A stretch of 64,000 nucleotides of DNA from Neonectria sp. B-13 (Eukaryota > Ascomycota > Sordariomycetes > Hypocreales > Nectriaceae), in NCBI GenBank assembly GCA_002682825.1, contig NOKP01000002.1:1121132-1185131 (forward strand), written 5' to 3'. This document shows positions 45,563 to 57,720 of the stretch, piece by piece (the stretch's first letter is position 1; each line of letters starts with the position of its first letter). Both the position numbers and the translations under genes were made by a program. Under the pieces are notes generated by a model. It searched no databases. It was not told the DNA's origin and saw only the letters and a program-made list of their open reading frames with translations.

Positions 45563-46191
45563 AATGTTAGAGAACTTGAGGAATGTCAAAAGGCACGATA
45601 CGGGTATTAGTCTCCTCTGGTTCAGATACGTAGACAGGGTGTTCTTGTATTTCCTTTTGCCTTGCAGTCTGATTAATAGAGACCTTCGCCTTATAGCTAC
45701 TACATTTTACCTAACGTTCAAGATGAATCCGTGTGCCCATTACTTAAGAATGTTGAGTTGAAAGTGAAAGCTTAGTCTCTCGTATTGCTCCACTCCGTTG
45801 TCTACTGCTTGCTTGGTAGATGGAAGGCTAGAGGAATTTCTTAGCTCCACACAATCAGAATAGCATAAGCAACAGAGTCTCTCATGGTAATGAAAGCAAA
45901 AAGATTGGCTAACGCACCCACTAGTTTTTCAAGTTTTAAAGAGGTGAAGCTGAGAGCTTAGACTCATCCCACCACTGTCAATTTCAACGGCCTCTTCTAA
46001 ATTATATCTCAAGCTTTCCAAAGATTTGACTATAAGAGGAAACATAAACTAGGTTAGCCTGGCGGGCCTATAAGGTTGTTTAGGCCATTTCAGGTTGTAG
46101 GCTGCACTCGTCATTTAGGGGGTGGCTCTTGGAAATCCGAGTTTTGTTGTTTGCTGGGTGTCTGAATGGCCCATCCATGTTGTTCTCTTCT
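45563..46191. other. Intergenic region
   Basis: Convergent 3' flanks; A/T-rich; nothing recognised. Confidence 0.5.
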
Positions 46192-47067
46192 CTACTCTAT
46201 ACCATATATCTGGCGATGTATTGGAAACGCCTCAGCCATTGTTTTATCTGTCGCAAAAAGCCCATAGGCGTACGGGATGCCATAGATGGGGCATTGATCC
46301 ACCCCTGGGTATGCCATTTCCCTCCAAGTAGGCACGTCTCTCACCACGGCTGGAGGACACCAAAACCGATCAACCATCTTGATGCTCACATGCCGAAGCT
46401 CATGCCGGTCTTCGTAAATATTGTCGGTAAATGTAAGTCCAGCAAGCTCTTCTATTTTAGCTTCATCCAAGACTAGGCATACCCCATAATGAAGAAGGTT
46501 ATAAGGTCGATGTCCTCCCATATAGTATTTCCCGTCCTTCTCATCCCCCGAACGAATGGCTTGAACAAAAGCATTGAACTTCTCCCTGACCCGGTCATCT
46601 GATGCGTTTTCAAACGCGCTCTTGTTGTGGATCGCGACTAATCTGAACCGCTTGATGACCTCGTTCGCATAGTCCATAACGGGGGATTGCCAGTAGTAAC
46701 GGCACACGGCTTTGACTAAGTTTAATATCGCAAAGGGCAGTTTTTGTTGGGCCTGGTCTGAGTAAGCCGTAACGACAATGCAGAAACCCCAGCTTGGATC
46801 TGGTACAACTTCGTATCCATCTTTGCCACGCTGCGGTCTTCGGTGGAAGTCCAAAAACTTGAGAAACGCAAGTGATTGGTCAAAGAGCCAGGGCTCACGG
46901 TTTTGGTTAGCCCATTCCTTCTCCAGTTCCTCGGCAGACTGAGTCATCGTGAGATAATCAGGATCATCAACGCTTAGGCCAAATAGCCCGACGGAAAAGT
47001 AAGGATCGCGCTCTGAAGAGGAAGCATCGACAGTGGGATCTCGGAAGAGCACTGGGAGGAGGTTCAT
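46192..47067 (-). CDS. Conserved fungal protein of unknown function
   Basis: A single open frame of 291 aa from ATG 47067. Features are a helical, aromatic-rich body (AVCRYYWQSPVMDYANEVIK), a basic linker FHRRPQRGKDGYE, and a C-terminal PAVVRDVPTWREMAYPG segment. No signal peptide, membrane helix or known motif. The codon pattern and charge distribution look like a real protein. The frame continues upstream of ATG with protein-like sequence (FFDYLESNF) that is cut by a TAG, so this ATG may be internal to a longer ancestral gene; see the 5' relic entry. Confidence 0.55.
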   Translation of the reverse strand: MNLLPVLFRDPTVDASSSERDPYFSVGLFGLSVDDPDYLTMTQSAEELEKEWANQNREPWLFDQSLAFLKFLDFHRRPQRGKDGYEVVPDPSWGFCIVVTAYSDQAQQKLPFAILNLVKAVCRYYWQSPVMDYANEVIKRFRLVAIHNKSAFENASDDRVREKFNAFVQAIRSGDEKDGKYYMGGHRPYNLLHYGVCLVLDEAKIEELAGLTFTDNIYEDRHELRHVSIKMVDRFWCPPAVVRDVPTWREMAYPGVDQCPIYGIPYAYGLFATDKTMAEAFPIHRQIYGIE

Positions 47068-47345
47068 CGTGAAGTTCGATTCGAGATAGTCGAAGAAATA
47101 GGGGTGGGCAGAAAGAAATCCAGTGAGTAAACGCTACGCTTTGCTCATGTATGGGTTAGTCGGCTCTTTGTATTCACCCACGACAAACATCCAGCATTTA
47201 ACATCGTAGACTACCCTCCAGTAGTATGTTTAATCACAGGGTTTCCTAGCAGCTCTGCACAGTTCAGCTCTATGTGAATCAGCTTCTGATGCGCCTTACA
47301 GTCTGGCGAACTATAATCTAGGAAACAGTGTATCAATGAGGATGC
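47068..47345 (-). pseudogene. Damaged 5' part of the unknown gene
   Basis: In the same frame as the downstream gene, upstream codons read RLLTGFLSAHPYFFDYLES, then TAG at 47136-47134, then YWRVVYDVKCWMFVVGEYKE. Further up, in a second frame, lies SPDCKAHQKLIHIELNCAEL. The TAG could be hidden in a 48-bp intron (GTGGGT, GACTAAC branch, GCGTAG) that keeps frame, but the change of frame near 47222 has no splice explanation. Most likely the gene has lost its 5' end. Confidence 0.45.
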
Positions 47346-47667
47346 GAGCTAATCAATGTAAAGACCCTCTCATTGTGGGTTCTTTCTTTTTACTAAGTAA
47401 AATATGTGAATGGCGCGAAGATACATGAGATAGTGCTACAATTCACGCACATTACAGAAGCCGTCACTGCGCATCCCAATGTCTATAGTACTATTCTCCA
47501 GGCGAGCCTTGTACCATGTCCATTAAGTTGTTCTATTTCAAATCTAAAACTCTGTACTATGTTGTCTTGTTACCATGTTTAACTACCTACTTTAACTCAA
47601 GGAAAATGACCTGCAATCTTTTGTCCCTTCTCTTTCTATCCCATCTTTGAATCTCGACCAAGCCGTT
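47346..47667. other. Intergenic region
   Basis: Short A/T-rich spacer, including the 3' flank of the ABC transporter; nothing recognised. Confidence 0.5.
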
Positions 47668-50600
47668 CTATTTCGCAGACTGCTTCTTGAACTTGTTCTT
47701 GGGCACACGGACGAGCCAATACAAGCCCACCGCAACTGCAATGTTGAAAATGCAGTAAGCCCACATGATTCCAAAGTCGCGCCATCTGTTGGCGAAGCTG
47801 ATGTTAATATTCGAAAGGAAGGCGTTGGTATCAGCCATGGCACAGTACTCGCAGGCGCTCGTTGTGTTGTCCTTCAGGTATCCGCCCACAGTCTCTAAGA
47901 ACGGCGCCATGTACTCTCCGCAGTTGCTGTCGCCCGGAGCGCTGAACTCAACAAACTCCTCAATGGCACAGGCTACGGGCGCGTTGGCAAGAGACGTCCC
48001 CAGGAAGCCTTCCACGACATACGTGAACGGATTGACGCGGTACATAAAGATCCAAAATCCGGGGAGGTCATCGGGGCCTGCCAGAATGCTAGAGAAAGCG
48101 TCAGACACAAACACGTTGAGGGCAATGGCCATGGGGACATACCCGCAGAAAGCAAACATCATGATTGCAAGAAGGTTAACAATTCCACTAGCAACTTCGT
48201 CGCTGCTAAGACCAGCAATACACATCGTCGCGAAGGTGCTGGTGAACACGAAGAAGACCCAAACGTGAAGGAACATGGTGATGCCACGCGAATCAACGGA
48301 GTCCGTAAATGAGGCGTTGCGGTAGAGGCCGATGGGGAAGTACCAACTGACGAAGCAGAGCACTGACATCAACTAACGTAAGTCAGTCCAACATGTCGCA
48401 ACAATTAGGGCCGTCTGTTTTCTTACTGAGTTCCAGGCAACTTCAACCAAAATGTTGGCAAACATAAACGCCTTCCACGAGTATGCCTTTGATGGCCGCT
48501 CGCGGGCTTCATACATCTTGCGTTGCTGAACGAAGTTGGGCATGATCTGTTCTACAACCTGGGAGAAGACTGTGAGGAAGATAAAGACGCCGAACATCTG
48601 GTTCTGAAGACCGCGCTGCGTGTTTTCGGCGTTCAAGAAGGACAGTCCAATGAAGAGAGCCTAAGTTCAATGTTAGCCCAGGATCAACTGAAGTCCGGGA
48701 GAGATACACACCGCGCCAAATGACAAAACTGCCTTGGAGTAGATGTACGACGGGCTACGCCAGTACTGCTGAAACACGCGCTTCGTGACCTCTAAAAACT
48801 GCGTGTTCATGTCCGCGGCGAATTCGGCGTAGCTGGTCCTTTTCTGGGTAGTCTGATGAGTCTGGGCACTTCCGCCAGCGTTCAACCTGGTCAGCTCATG
48901 CTGAACTCTTTGATACTCGGAGCTCTGGCGCCACACAGCAGGCCAATCTATCTCAGTATGGGCACCTGGGGCTGCGCCAATAACTTCCAGCATGTACTCG
49001 GCTGGGTTGGCGCTCGCGGGCAATTTTGCGGCGCCGTTGCGAACAAAATAATCAACGAGCACTTTCGAGTTCATACCAATTTCTCCAAAGTAGACAGTTC
49101 GGCCGCCTTTGGCAAGAAGCAATAGGCGATCGAATCTCTGAAACAACATCGCTGAAGGCTGGTGAATTGTGCAGAGGATAGCTTGGCCGCTTTTAGTGAG
49201 CTTCTCGAGCAAGTTGCAGATCGACCATGAAGTCTGACTGTCGAGGCCAGACGTAGGCTCGTCGAGGAATAAAAGTAGCTGAGGACGGGCAGCAAGCTCG
49301 ACGCCGATAGTAACACGCTTGCGCTGCTCTACATTAAGGCCCTCTCCAGGGACACCGATAACAGCGTCAGAGTACTCTTCCATATTCAAGAGATCGATAA
49401 CAGTATCCACGTAGGCGAGCTTTTCCTGTTGGGTATAGTGGGAGGGCTGTCGAAGTAGCGCACTGAAGCTAAGAGCCTCTCGAACGGTCGAGGTGTGCAG
49501 GTGAAGATCCTGTTGCTGGACGTATCCGGTCTTGCGCTGGAAGGACTCATCGCGGAGCTTACCATCCACGAGCATGTGACCGGAAACAACGCCCATCGTC
49601 ACTCGAGTAGCGAGCACATCAAGAAGAGTGGTCTTGCCGGCTCCAGAAACGCCCTAAAGTGTCTTAAGTCAGTCCTGCTTCCACGTAGTTCGCCGTGTTT
49701 TAAGTCGCATCTGCTTACCATAAGAGCGGTCAGAGTTCCAGGCTTGACCCATCCATCAACATGATCAAGAATGACTCTGGTTTCGCTCTTGATCTTGACC
49801 TCGTAGCATACATCCTTCCAGTGGAAAATGGATGTCTGCTTTTCCACGTCGGATATACTACCTGAGTCTTCGCTGCTGGGCTGCGCCGGCCTGTTGTCGC
49901 TGCTAGCTTCGGTGTCGTTGATTACCTTCTGGGGACGATGTTTCAAGCTCTTTCGGGTGAAGACCAGGACCTCCCCTTTCGATTGTTCCGAAGCGATGTA
50001 CTCTGTGGCCAGAAGGTGTAGACCCATGAAGAGGATCATGAAAGCGATCATAACACCAAAGTTGCGCCAGCGGTGGGAGTTGACAAAGCCGTACGCGAGC
50101 CGGACATATTCTGTACCGCTAACGAAGTCCTGGCCAGGCACTGATCCCACTGTGCTGCAAACTCTCTCCAAAGCGCCAACAGACTCGTAGTTCGGGCCGT
50201 TGGGGACAAAGGTCGAGCACGAAAAGTCGCGTCCAGTGAACTCGTTGAGGATCAAGCTTTGAAGGCCGTAGAAAATAGGGTTAATCCAGCGGATCCAGCC
50301 TATCCAGTCTTTCATGTATTGCGGAGGGATTGCGAACCCAGTGTACAGGGCGATGGCAAGAAGGATGATCGAGGCGGGCGCAAGGGCTTGGGAGACAGAC
50401 TTAGTGACGGATCCGATAAGTCGAAACATCATGGACATAGTCAAGGTCATCGTAAAGCTCATAAGCAGAAAGAAGAAGAAAGGACCCGGCTCACGGCGGA
50501 GGTGACCCATAAAGTACAAGACGGTGTTGAGCAAGACAGCGTTGGCGACCTTGTACGGCAAATCCATGACCATAGCCGATAGCGCCTCAGCACTGGGGTG

Positions 50601-52401
50601 ATAAAGGGCGTATCGAGAGTGTTTTTCGATGATCTTCCGTTTCGCATATAAAGTCAGGATCTCGAGGATGCTGCCAAAGGCGTTGATGATGACGATGAAA
50701 AATAGGAGAATACTGCGGCGGAAGAAACTGGATGTGTTGGCAGGGAGATTGTAGAAGAGACTGGAGATGATGAGCGCTTCGAAGAGATTGCTGATCAACA
50801 TGGTCGCCGTGATGGATGGATCGCCCTTCAGCAGGACCCAGCTGCGCCAGAGCGTGAGCTTCATCTGCTCAATGTAGGAGAGCGTGAAAGGCGACTTTGA
50901 GCGCTGCATTTCGGACTGGTTGATTCTGTGAGACTGAAGAAAGCGGTCATAGTGCTCTCCGCCAAAGGGATGACGGTCCACATAGTCGCTGATGTCCTTC
51001 ATCAAGCTCGCGCGAGTCTGACTGGCCTTCCAAGCCTGGGCGAACTCGTCGGGACTTCGTGGTGTTTTACCCTCCCAGCCAGGTCGGATTACACGCTCTT
51101 GGTGGCTTGTCATAGACGTCAGGAAGTCGGCCGTGGTTTGCTGCTCCGGACAGATGAAGCCAAGCCTCTCAAAGTAGGACCTGGCTTCAGATGTCTTTCC
51201 AAAGAAGATTTGGCGGCCCTCGTATAATACAATGACTTTATCAAACACCTAGATATCATTAGAACATGGAGGCAAAAGCGACATATGTATGGTTGGAACT
51301 TACATCGTATGCATCCTGCGAGGCCTGGTAGATCGCAACACACGACGTGCAACCCATCGTGTCAGCTTGCGTTCTCAGGGTCCGGCAAAATTCAAGAGCA
51401 TTGGCACTATCGAGACCCCGCGTGCTATTGTCCCAGCACTGCAGAGGGGAGTAGCTAAGAGCAGCTTCTGCAATCGTCACGCGTTTCCGCTCGCCGCCGC
51501 TAACGCCACGGATGAAGTCGTCGCCAACTCGAGTGTTCTTCGTATGCGAAATGCCGAACATGGCCATGGTGACATCGCGAAGGTGCTCGGCGTATTCGAC
51601 TCTCGTGATACCCTCGGGGATGTTCTTCGGGCAGCGAGCACGTGCGGCAAAGTAGAGGGTATCGCCGACCGTCAGATGAGGGAAATGGTTGTCGACTTCG
51701 GCCGTGTAGATTGCCTCGCCGCGAAAGGCCGTCTTCATCTCGCTAGGCCGGACGCCCTGGTAGTTAAGGGTAGCGTCATCACCGATATGAAATCCGTAAG
51801 TGTCGCCGGCGATAGTTCGTAGGAACGTGGAGCAACCAGACCCAGGTGGTCCCAGTACAGCAAGCATTTCACCGCTATGGACAAGGCCCTCCACATCGTG
51901 GAGAATGTCTACACGCTGCTGCTTCTGGCCGAGGATCTTCTTGATTATGGATGTGCCTTCCAGAAAGATGTTCCCCACGGTCTTTTGGAAATCGGTGGCA
52001 CTGCCAAAACCATAGACGTTAAGGTTCGTAAAGGCCACGCCAGCTGTCTTTGGCGGTGTTCCCTCGGATGTATCAGTCCGGATCTCGTAGAAGGCTCGAG
52101 CCCATTTTCGAGGGTTGAATTCAGGGCTGGCAGGGTTGAGAGGGCCTTCCGCCGGGACGGGGAAAAGTGTTCCAGGAGCGCCATGAGAGCGGGTGGTCAA
52201 GCGGCGAGCGAGCTCGACAACTTCGTTGTTCATGCGTTCCTCGGCGTCTTCGCAGTCTTTGGCGTTCGATTCTTTGCCAGGCGGACATATCGTCGACATC
52301 GAGTCAGAGTTCGAAGACGATGGGCGGTTATAACGCCCCTTTTCGGCTTCGGAGGGTGGTATAGAGCTCCCAGCCTCGGTGGCGTTGCTGTTGGATGGCA
52401 T
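47668..52401 (-). CDS. PDR-type ABC multidrug transporter (ABCG, full size)
   Basis: A 1502-aa plasma-membrane efflux pump with (NBD-TMD)x2 layout. Five exons: 51304-52401, 49719-51248, 48712-49653, 48427-48660 and 47668-48372; all introns are phase 0 and 51-65 bp. NBD1 has the fungal degenerate Walker [10 protein letters not shown] (184-192), signature VSGGERKR (300-307) and Walker [14 protein letters not shown]. The first membrane domain follows in exon 2, then the PDR_CDR linker. NBD2 Walker [10 protein letters not shown] starts exon 3 at about residue 877, with Walker [15 protein letters not shown]; its signature is LNVEQRKR, the degenerate form normal for PDR. The second membrane domain spans exons 4-5 and ends NKFKKQSAK. 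It exports lipophilic toxicants, antifungals or own metabolites. ATG 52401 fits the family N-terminus. The divergent Zn2Cys6 gene is its likely regulator. Confidence 0.97.
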
Positions 52402-53137
52402 AGCCACGACGTGTTCCGGCTGAGGGAGCTTGAGAAGCTCGAGGGAGCCAAAGGCAAAAAGATAGAAAGATGAAAAAAGGTGAGCTAGTTGGTACAATCA
52501 ATGGAATCTGTCCAAGAGTAAAAGGGGAGCATCAGTGCCTGGAATCACTTGAAATCCTAAAAGTTTGGTTGATCTCGCTGAAACAAGACTTCTCTATCCC
52601 GGCTCGTGGGGGAGCTTAATATATCTGGCATTCCAAATCAAACTACTGAACGGACTCATACTGTGCCTGGATCCAATTCCACCGACGCCAATAATTACCG
52701 GTGAGTATCAAGTTGTGGCGCTGTGAGCGTCCGACAGTCCGGAGGTTATGGCCGGACTTTGCCAAGATTCTCCCGCATGGGAATGTCCGAGGCCGGACTG
52801 AAGGGTCCACTCTTTTGCGTCTTTGCCCCGGGGACCTAAGGCGGATTTTCGGGCGCCCAGAATCCCGCGGTCCGGGGCGAACCCACACCCTCACTCCAGC
52901 TTGCCTCTCAGACGCAGCCTAGCAGTGGGGATTCCAGGGGTCTCGCATGATGCTGTGGAGCTTATTTGGACTCTGGACTCTGGACATGCCGAATACAATA
53001 ACGTCCGGACTCCCCCAAGGTGGACGTGGGACCGATGTTCCAGAATTCTCCGCCCAGTACCTCCCCACCACATCACAACTTAGGCTGCTGTGCCGAAAAT
53101 ATCACCCCGGAAATATCGACCCCCACTGGACAGGGCG
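52402..53137. other. Shared divergent promoter of transporter and regulator
   Basis: 736 bp between two start codons on opposite strands. It is rich in CGG/CCG triplets of the kind bound by Zn2Cys6 proteins, for example AGTCCGGA near 52735, CCGCGG near 52868 and GTCCGGAC near 53004. No gene is seen inside. Confidence 0.6.
52750..52799. promoter_or_regulatory. Direct repeat GGCCGGACT, candidate zinc-cluster binding sites
   Basis: The 9-mer GGCCGGACT occurs at 52750-52758 and again at 52791-52799 on the same strand, 41 bp apart, near further TCCGGA-like words. Fungal Zn2Cys6 activators of PDR pumps bind CGG-containing elements. Binding here is inferred. Confidence 0.45.
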
Positions 53138-55415
53138 ATGCCCAGCTCAGCCATGGCGGAGTCGTTGAACGCCTTGTCGGTAAGTCCGCGGCCAGCATCC
53201 GGCATGGAACGATCCTATACCGGTTCGGGAGTTGCGTTTCCGCTGACACGATGCTGTTTCTCTCGGCCCGCTAGTGTAAGACATGCAAGCTGAAAAAGGT
53301 CAGCATTTGAAAGGCCTGGAAGCTATCGAGGCCCTTGAGCCCCACCCTCGTCGATAATCTCCCCATGGGCCACCCCAGCTCTGTCAGTGCATGGCTGATC
53401 GATGTCTTTACGCACAGGTGCGTTGCAGCCGCGTCATGCCCACCTGTGACCGGTGCAGGCTCCAAGAAATGGAATGCAACTATCCTGAACGAGTCAAGAG
53501 GAAGTCTCGAAAGGGGCTAACAGCCCGACTCGCGTAAGCCACTGCCCGTCTCAGTTATCACCTTCACGGCATACTGACTCTATGTAGGGCAGCCAACAGC
53601 CCGCTTTCAACCATCCTCCAGCGGTTGGAGAGGGTCGAGGAACACGTCACTTCTCTCCATCCTCTACCGCCTAGCTCGAACAGTAGTGGCAATGCTGCCA
53701 GCGTTGGTGGAGAGCTCTCACGGAGAACAAAGGCAACGCATGAAGCCGGGTGCTTCAACGGCAGTACATCGTCTAGTCCTGCGTCGGCGGCATCCCCAAG
53801 CCCCTTGAGCGCAGGCACTAACACGCCCCGAACATGCGGTTCCAGTTACCCACTGGCAGATCTCGACATCGCTGCTGTGCTCATAGGCGCTGTCGGCCAA
53901 GTCCAGCGGCTGAGGCTGCAGGATATCGCAAAGTCGACTTTGACGGCGGGCATCACGATCCCGCCACAATTAGCCAAAGACTGGATTCACAGTATGAGCC
54001 GCCTCTCTTTGCTGCATGGTGATGCTTCTCCGCTCACTCTGCTCGTTCATCAGATTACTTCACACACATGCGCGCCGATGCGTTTCTAAGTCTCGTAGAC
54101 TCAAAGCTAATCATGCTCATCCCCGACATCATCGACTTTCCTCAAGTGCACCTCGACGCGGCTCTTCTCGTCGTATATTATGGTGTGCTTTATCACGGCT
54201 GCAGCTTACCCGCAACCTTGACCAACAATATTGATCACACCAGTTATGCTCGGCAGATCTACCTTTGTTGTTTGCGCTCGCTCCCTAGTTGGCAGCGAGA
54301 GGCGACGGGGACCACGACAGACTTCATCGCCGCCATGTTTATGGTAAATCCATGTTCTCTACATGCAGTTTCCATCCTGACTCGATGTGCAGGCCCGAGC
54401 AGCAGCGGAGAGCTTTGACTACGATTTGAGCTGGCAGCTATTCAAGCAAGCATGCGAATATGCCCACGGCCTCAACATGCACAACCTTGACAGCGGCGAT
54501 GGCTTCAACTTTTCCAGCGATTCCAAGGGTGACTCAGACCGCAAGGGCTTCTGGGAGCTGATTCAGGTCGAGCTGTTCTTCCGCCTACTGTACAACAAAC
54601 CGCCAACCCTGACCGAGAGCATGAGCAGCTGGCGTGTCAACCTCCCATGGCTGTCGCCCGGTTCTCAGCCGGACATGGACGAGGTGCCAACGTTGACGTT
54701 CTTGGTGAGTTCCCGGATCACCTTTGTCCTCATCCAATTCTTTGAGCTTCTCGAGGAGAAAGCATCCGCCGAGGACATCCTCCCGAGAATCGAGCTGCTG
54801 TGCGGGGAGATTGAAGACTTGTTTCAGGACTGGCAGATGGTAAGCTTCCGATTACCCATCATCACCTTTTGTGCGGCAGCCTTTCTGACGTGGGAGTAGG
54901 AAGAGTGGCTTCAGAAGGCCCAAGACAACGACGTCCACTCGTGGATGCTCACCGACGTGGTATTGACAGGATACACAACCATCATTTTCATGCTGCGAAA
55001 ATACAACATCCTTGAGTCAAGCTCGCCCATTCCAGTGTCTTCGGACCAAGACATCCCCCGCTCGGCAATGGCCGTAAGGGCCTCACGTCACATCCTCAAC
55101 ATCATCGACCGTCTGCTAGCCAAGATCCCAATCTTGGAAACTGTTTCCATCATCGTCGGCTACTTCCAAGCGTTTATTCCCTACGCCTGCCTGGCTAGCA
55201 ACATAGTGCGCTCGTCGAATCCCGGGGTGCTAATTCTAGACATGGAGCTTCTGGGGCGCGTTTCCCAGAGCATTACTACCCTCTCTCGTAAGGAGAGAGA
55301 CTTTACGCCGCTGGCACGGGCGTTACAAGGCGTGAATGCGGAGATACGGAAATGGGTTGAGCAGGACAGCTCAGACAGTGTAAGGAAGGCTTCAATGGAG
55401 GAGTATCGTTACTAA
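53138..55415 (+). CDS. Zn2Cys6 transcription factor, likely regulator of the adjacent PDR pump
   Basis: Seven exons (53138-53179, 53275-53298, 53418-53533, 53588-53991, 54054-54343, 54393-54839, 54900-55415) give 612 aa. The zinc cluster at residues 15-42 is split over two introns and has spacing CX2CX6CX6CX2CX6C (CKTCKLKK, then VRCSRVMPTCDRCRLQEMEC). A basic KRKSRKG linker and a short coiled coil (LQRLERVEEHV) follow. A Ser/Pro-rich spacer leads to the fungal-specific TF region with QLFKQACEYAHGLNMHNL. Each intron has standard borders, and the 24-bp second exon is needed to build the cluster. The start could also be ATG 53153 (MAESLNALS). It is divergent from the ABC transporter, the arrangement seen for pump regulators; nuclear and DNA-binding. 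Confidence 0.9.
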
Positions 55416-56191
55416 GGCTTTCAATTTGCACGGCATACTATCGAGATAGAGATAGCAGTGTGGGTTGTTGGATTATTCCACGTGGTAATGAGTTTGTATT
55501 CATGGTTGAGACGATAAACTAGTATGATGACATGCCCAAACGCTGTTATGGGAATGATAAACTCCACAGCGGCATGTTTGTTTGCAAGGGGATGTATGTC
55601 TGTTCCTAGATCGAGGTCTGACAAGCCTACCCTAGACGTTTTAGCCTGGATCTCCGTGAGCGGACTACACGATGTCGTGCGTAAGGTGAGTCTAACTATC
55701 ATGAAAATTCACTACACTGTGGCAATGGCTTTAGATGGTCTCGGGTGGTCAATACATTCGGCCCCCTCAAAGTGACCATCTCCCGTCGAAACGACAGCTG
55801 TAAATCCACACGCCAGCCAAACCTCGGTTATTGCAAATTTGGGCACGAATCAGATATAGCAAACATCCCACCTTATCTATATCTTGTTCATCCATGAGGC
55901 GTCCGGAGCACAACACCGATCTTCCATGTCTCCTGAATTGTCTCTGGACTGCAACCCCCGACGACCAATTTTATTAGCTGGAGGCGTCAACAACGCATTT
56001 CTTCGCTAGCGACTCAAAGGTCGATAGCTCAACCAGCCACTGCGCTAGACCCCTGAAGCCACCCGCGCTTGATCTGGACCGTTGGGTATAATAAGGAGCG
56101 TCGCCCACAGCCATGCTGTAAGTTGCGTGCCAATTCTCACACTTAATCCTTTACCTCTCGCCGCTCAGACAAAACACAAAAGCCATTCATC
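55416..56191. other. Intergenic region
   Basis: No gene is recognised. A TATA-like GGTATAATAAGG lies at about 56085-56095, upstream of the small secreted ORF. Confidence 0.45.
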
Positions 56192-56341
56192 ATGTTCTTC
56201 CTCAGAATCCTCTTCACCACCATCTTCTTCACAGGCATGGTCGTTGCCCCCCCTCCCAGCCTCCAAACGAGCCTCAGCCCCTGCAAGCCAGCTGTGACCT
56301 CTACTACTACTACCTCCGTCATCCCGCCCACAGACACTTAA
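56192..56341 (+). CDS. Short ORF with signal peptide, possible remnant of a secreted protein
   Basis: A 49-codon frame begins MFFLRILFTTIFFTGMVVAP, a convincing signal peptide, then a Pro/Ser/Thr-rich tail with one Cys. It is preceded by an intron-like segment (GTAAGT after an ATG at 56112, CAG at 56169). Protein-like sequence continues past the stop in another frame (NAFEWNNYDLSADWSLSYSG at about 56400-56460), so it may be the front of a decayed longer gene. No family recognised. Confidence 0.35.
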   Translation: MFFLRILFTTIFFTGMVVAPPPSLQTSLSPCKPAVTSTTTTSVIPPTDT

Positions 56342-57720
56342 CTAAAGCGGCGTCCATGATTGGATTGTGAGAAGAGCGCTCTCGGTGGCAGCACAGCAAC
56401 GCGTTTGAGTGGAACAACTACGACCTGTCCGCGGACTGGTCACTCAGCTACAGTGGAAATGGCATTGCATGACGGATCGGCTGGCAAATGCATAATAATA
56501 AGCAAGATATCAAGTACATAAAACCCCAGTTTTCCTGTTCAATCAACGAGATGCCCGTAGCGCCCTGGAAATTGTGAAGTACGAGGCCTAGCCTCTATAG
56601 CCATCGAGGTGAGCAGCCTAGTGAATTGCGGCGTCGATAGTCCCTCAGCCGCCAACAAACGGACCCACACTCCCCTGAAGCCATCCACATCTGGATTTAA
56701 TTATCAAGTTAGAGGTGACCTGAAGACTGAAGCCTCCCAGAGCGGTATGCAGCTCATCAATGGTTGGTTCCCAGTTCCCCGTCTCTCAATCAACTCAATT
56801 GCACTTAAACACCAGCTATGAACATTGACATGCTCGTGAGAGTGAATCCAGACCTGAAAGACCCTCCCTTAGTATAAATAAATGAAACATACTTCGGACT
56901 TCCCTTAACAGATGGACACTGCAAGCAAATCGTTGGTATTGTAACGTGTGAGTGGCTATCAGCTGGAGCGAAACAAGAAAGAATTATCTTGAAAAAGTTA
57001 AGGACTGGGAAGCGCGTCGAAACGGCCTCCAGCCCGTCGAGGATCGGTACCGTAAGATTCAACCTTCAATATGGAATATGGGACACGGGCTAATTCCAGG
57101 TCCGCACACTGGGTGAAACGCTTTATTTGGAGTGCTCTTACCCAATTTCCCAACATTCACGCCACGCCAGGAGAATGGTTCATCATGTTGGAGTCGGCGA
57201 ACCTGATCCATTCTGGAACGTGATGAAAGGGGTAATAGGTCTCGCTCAAGCCCATTGTCTTCGAGCACGCCAGGGAACAATCAATTAAAACGTTATGATA
57301 TATCCTTATATTAGGCTGAGCTCATCTAGATGTGGGCGTTGTTGTCGCAAACTAATTGTTTATGGAAAAAGCGTGCAATCTTCGAAAGTTCAGCCCCGAG
57401 CCTCTGTGTAGTAGTATGTTACTATGACTCGACAACTTATTGCAAGCATAGGCTGTCAGTGTATTCAACTTTCCAATTCAGCCCCAGTAAATACTCAAGT
57501 CATGTCACGAGTGTTTTCTTACTACCTTTTCTCTTTCGGTTGGAGTTATTAAATACGACAGCATATTCAAACGTAATTTAGTTTCACTCAATATGTTCTC
57601 CGGTACATGGAAGCAATACTTTTTAACATGGGAAGCAAACGCATCTCTAACTGTCTAGGTATGATCATTGCAATTCTCGATCTATCAATTGATATGAACC
57701 AGCAGCAATGTCTCCACCGT
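56342..57720. other. Intergenic region
   Basis: Apart from the short coding-like patch at 56400-56465 noted with the preceding ORF, A/T-rich DNA with no gene. Confidence 0.5.
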
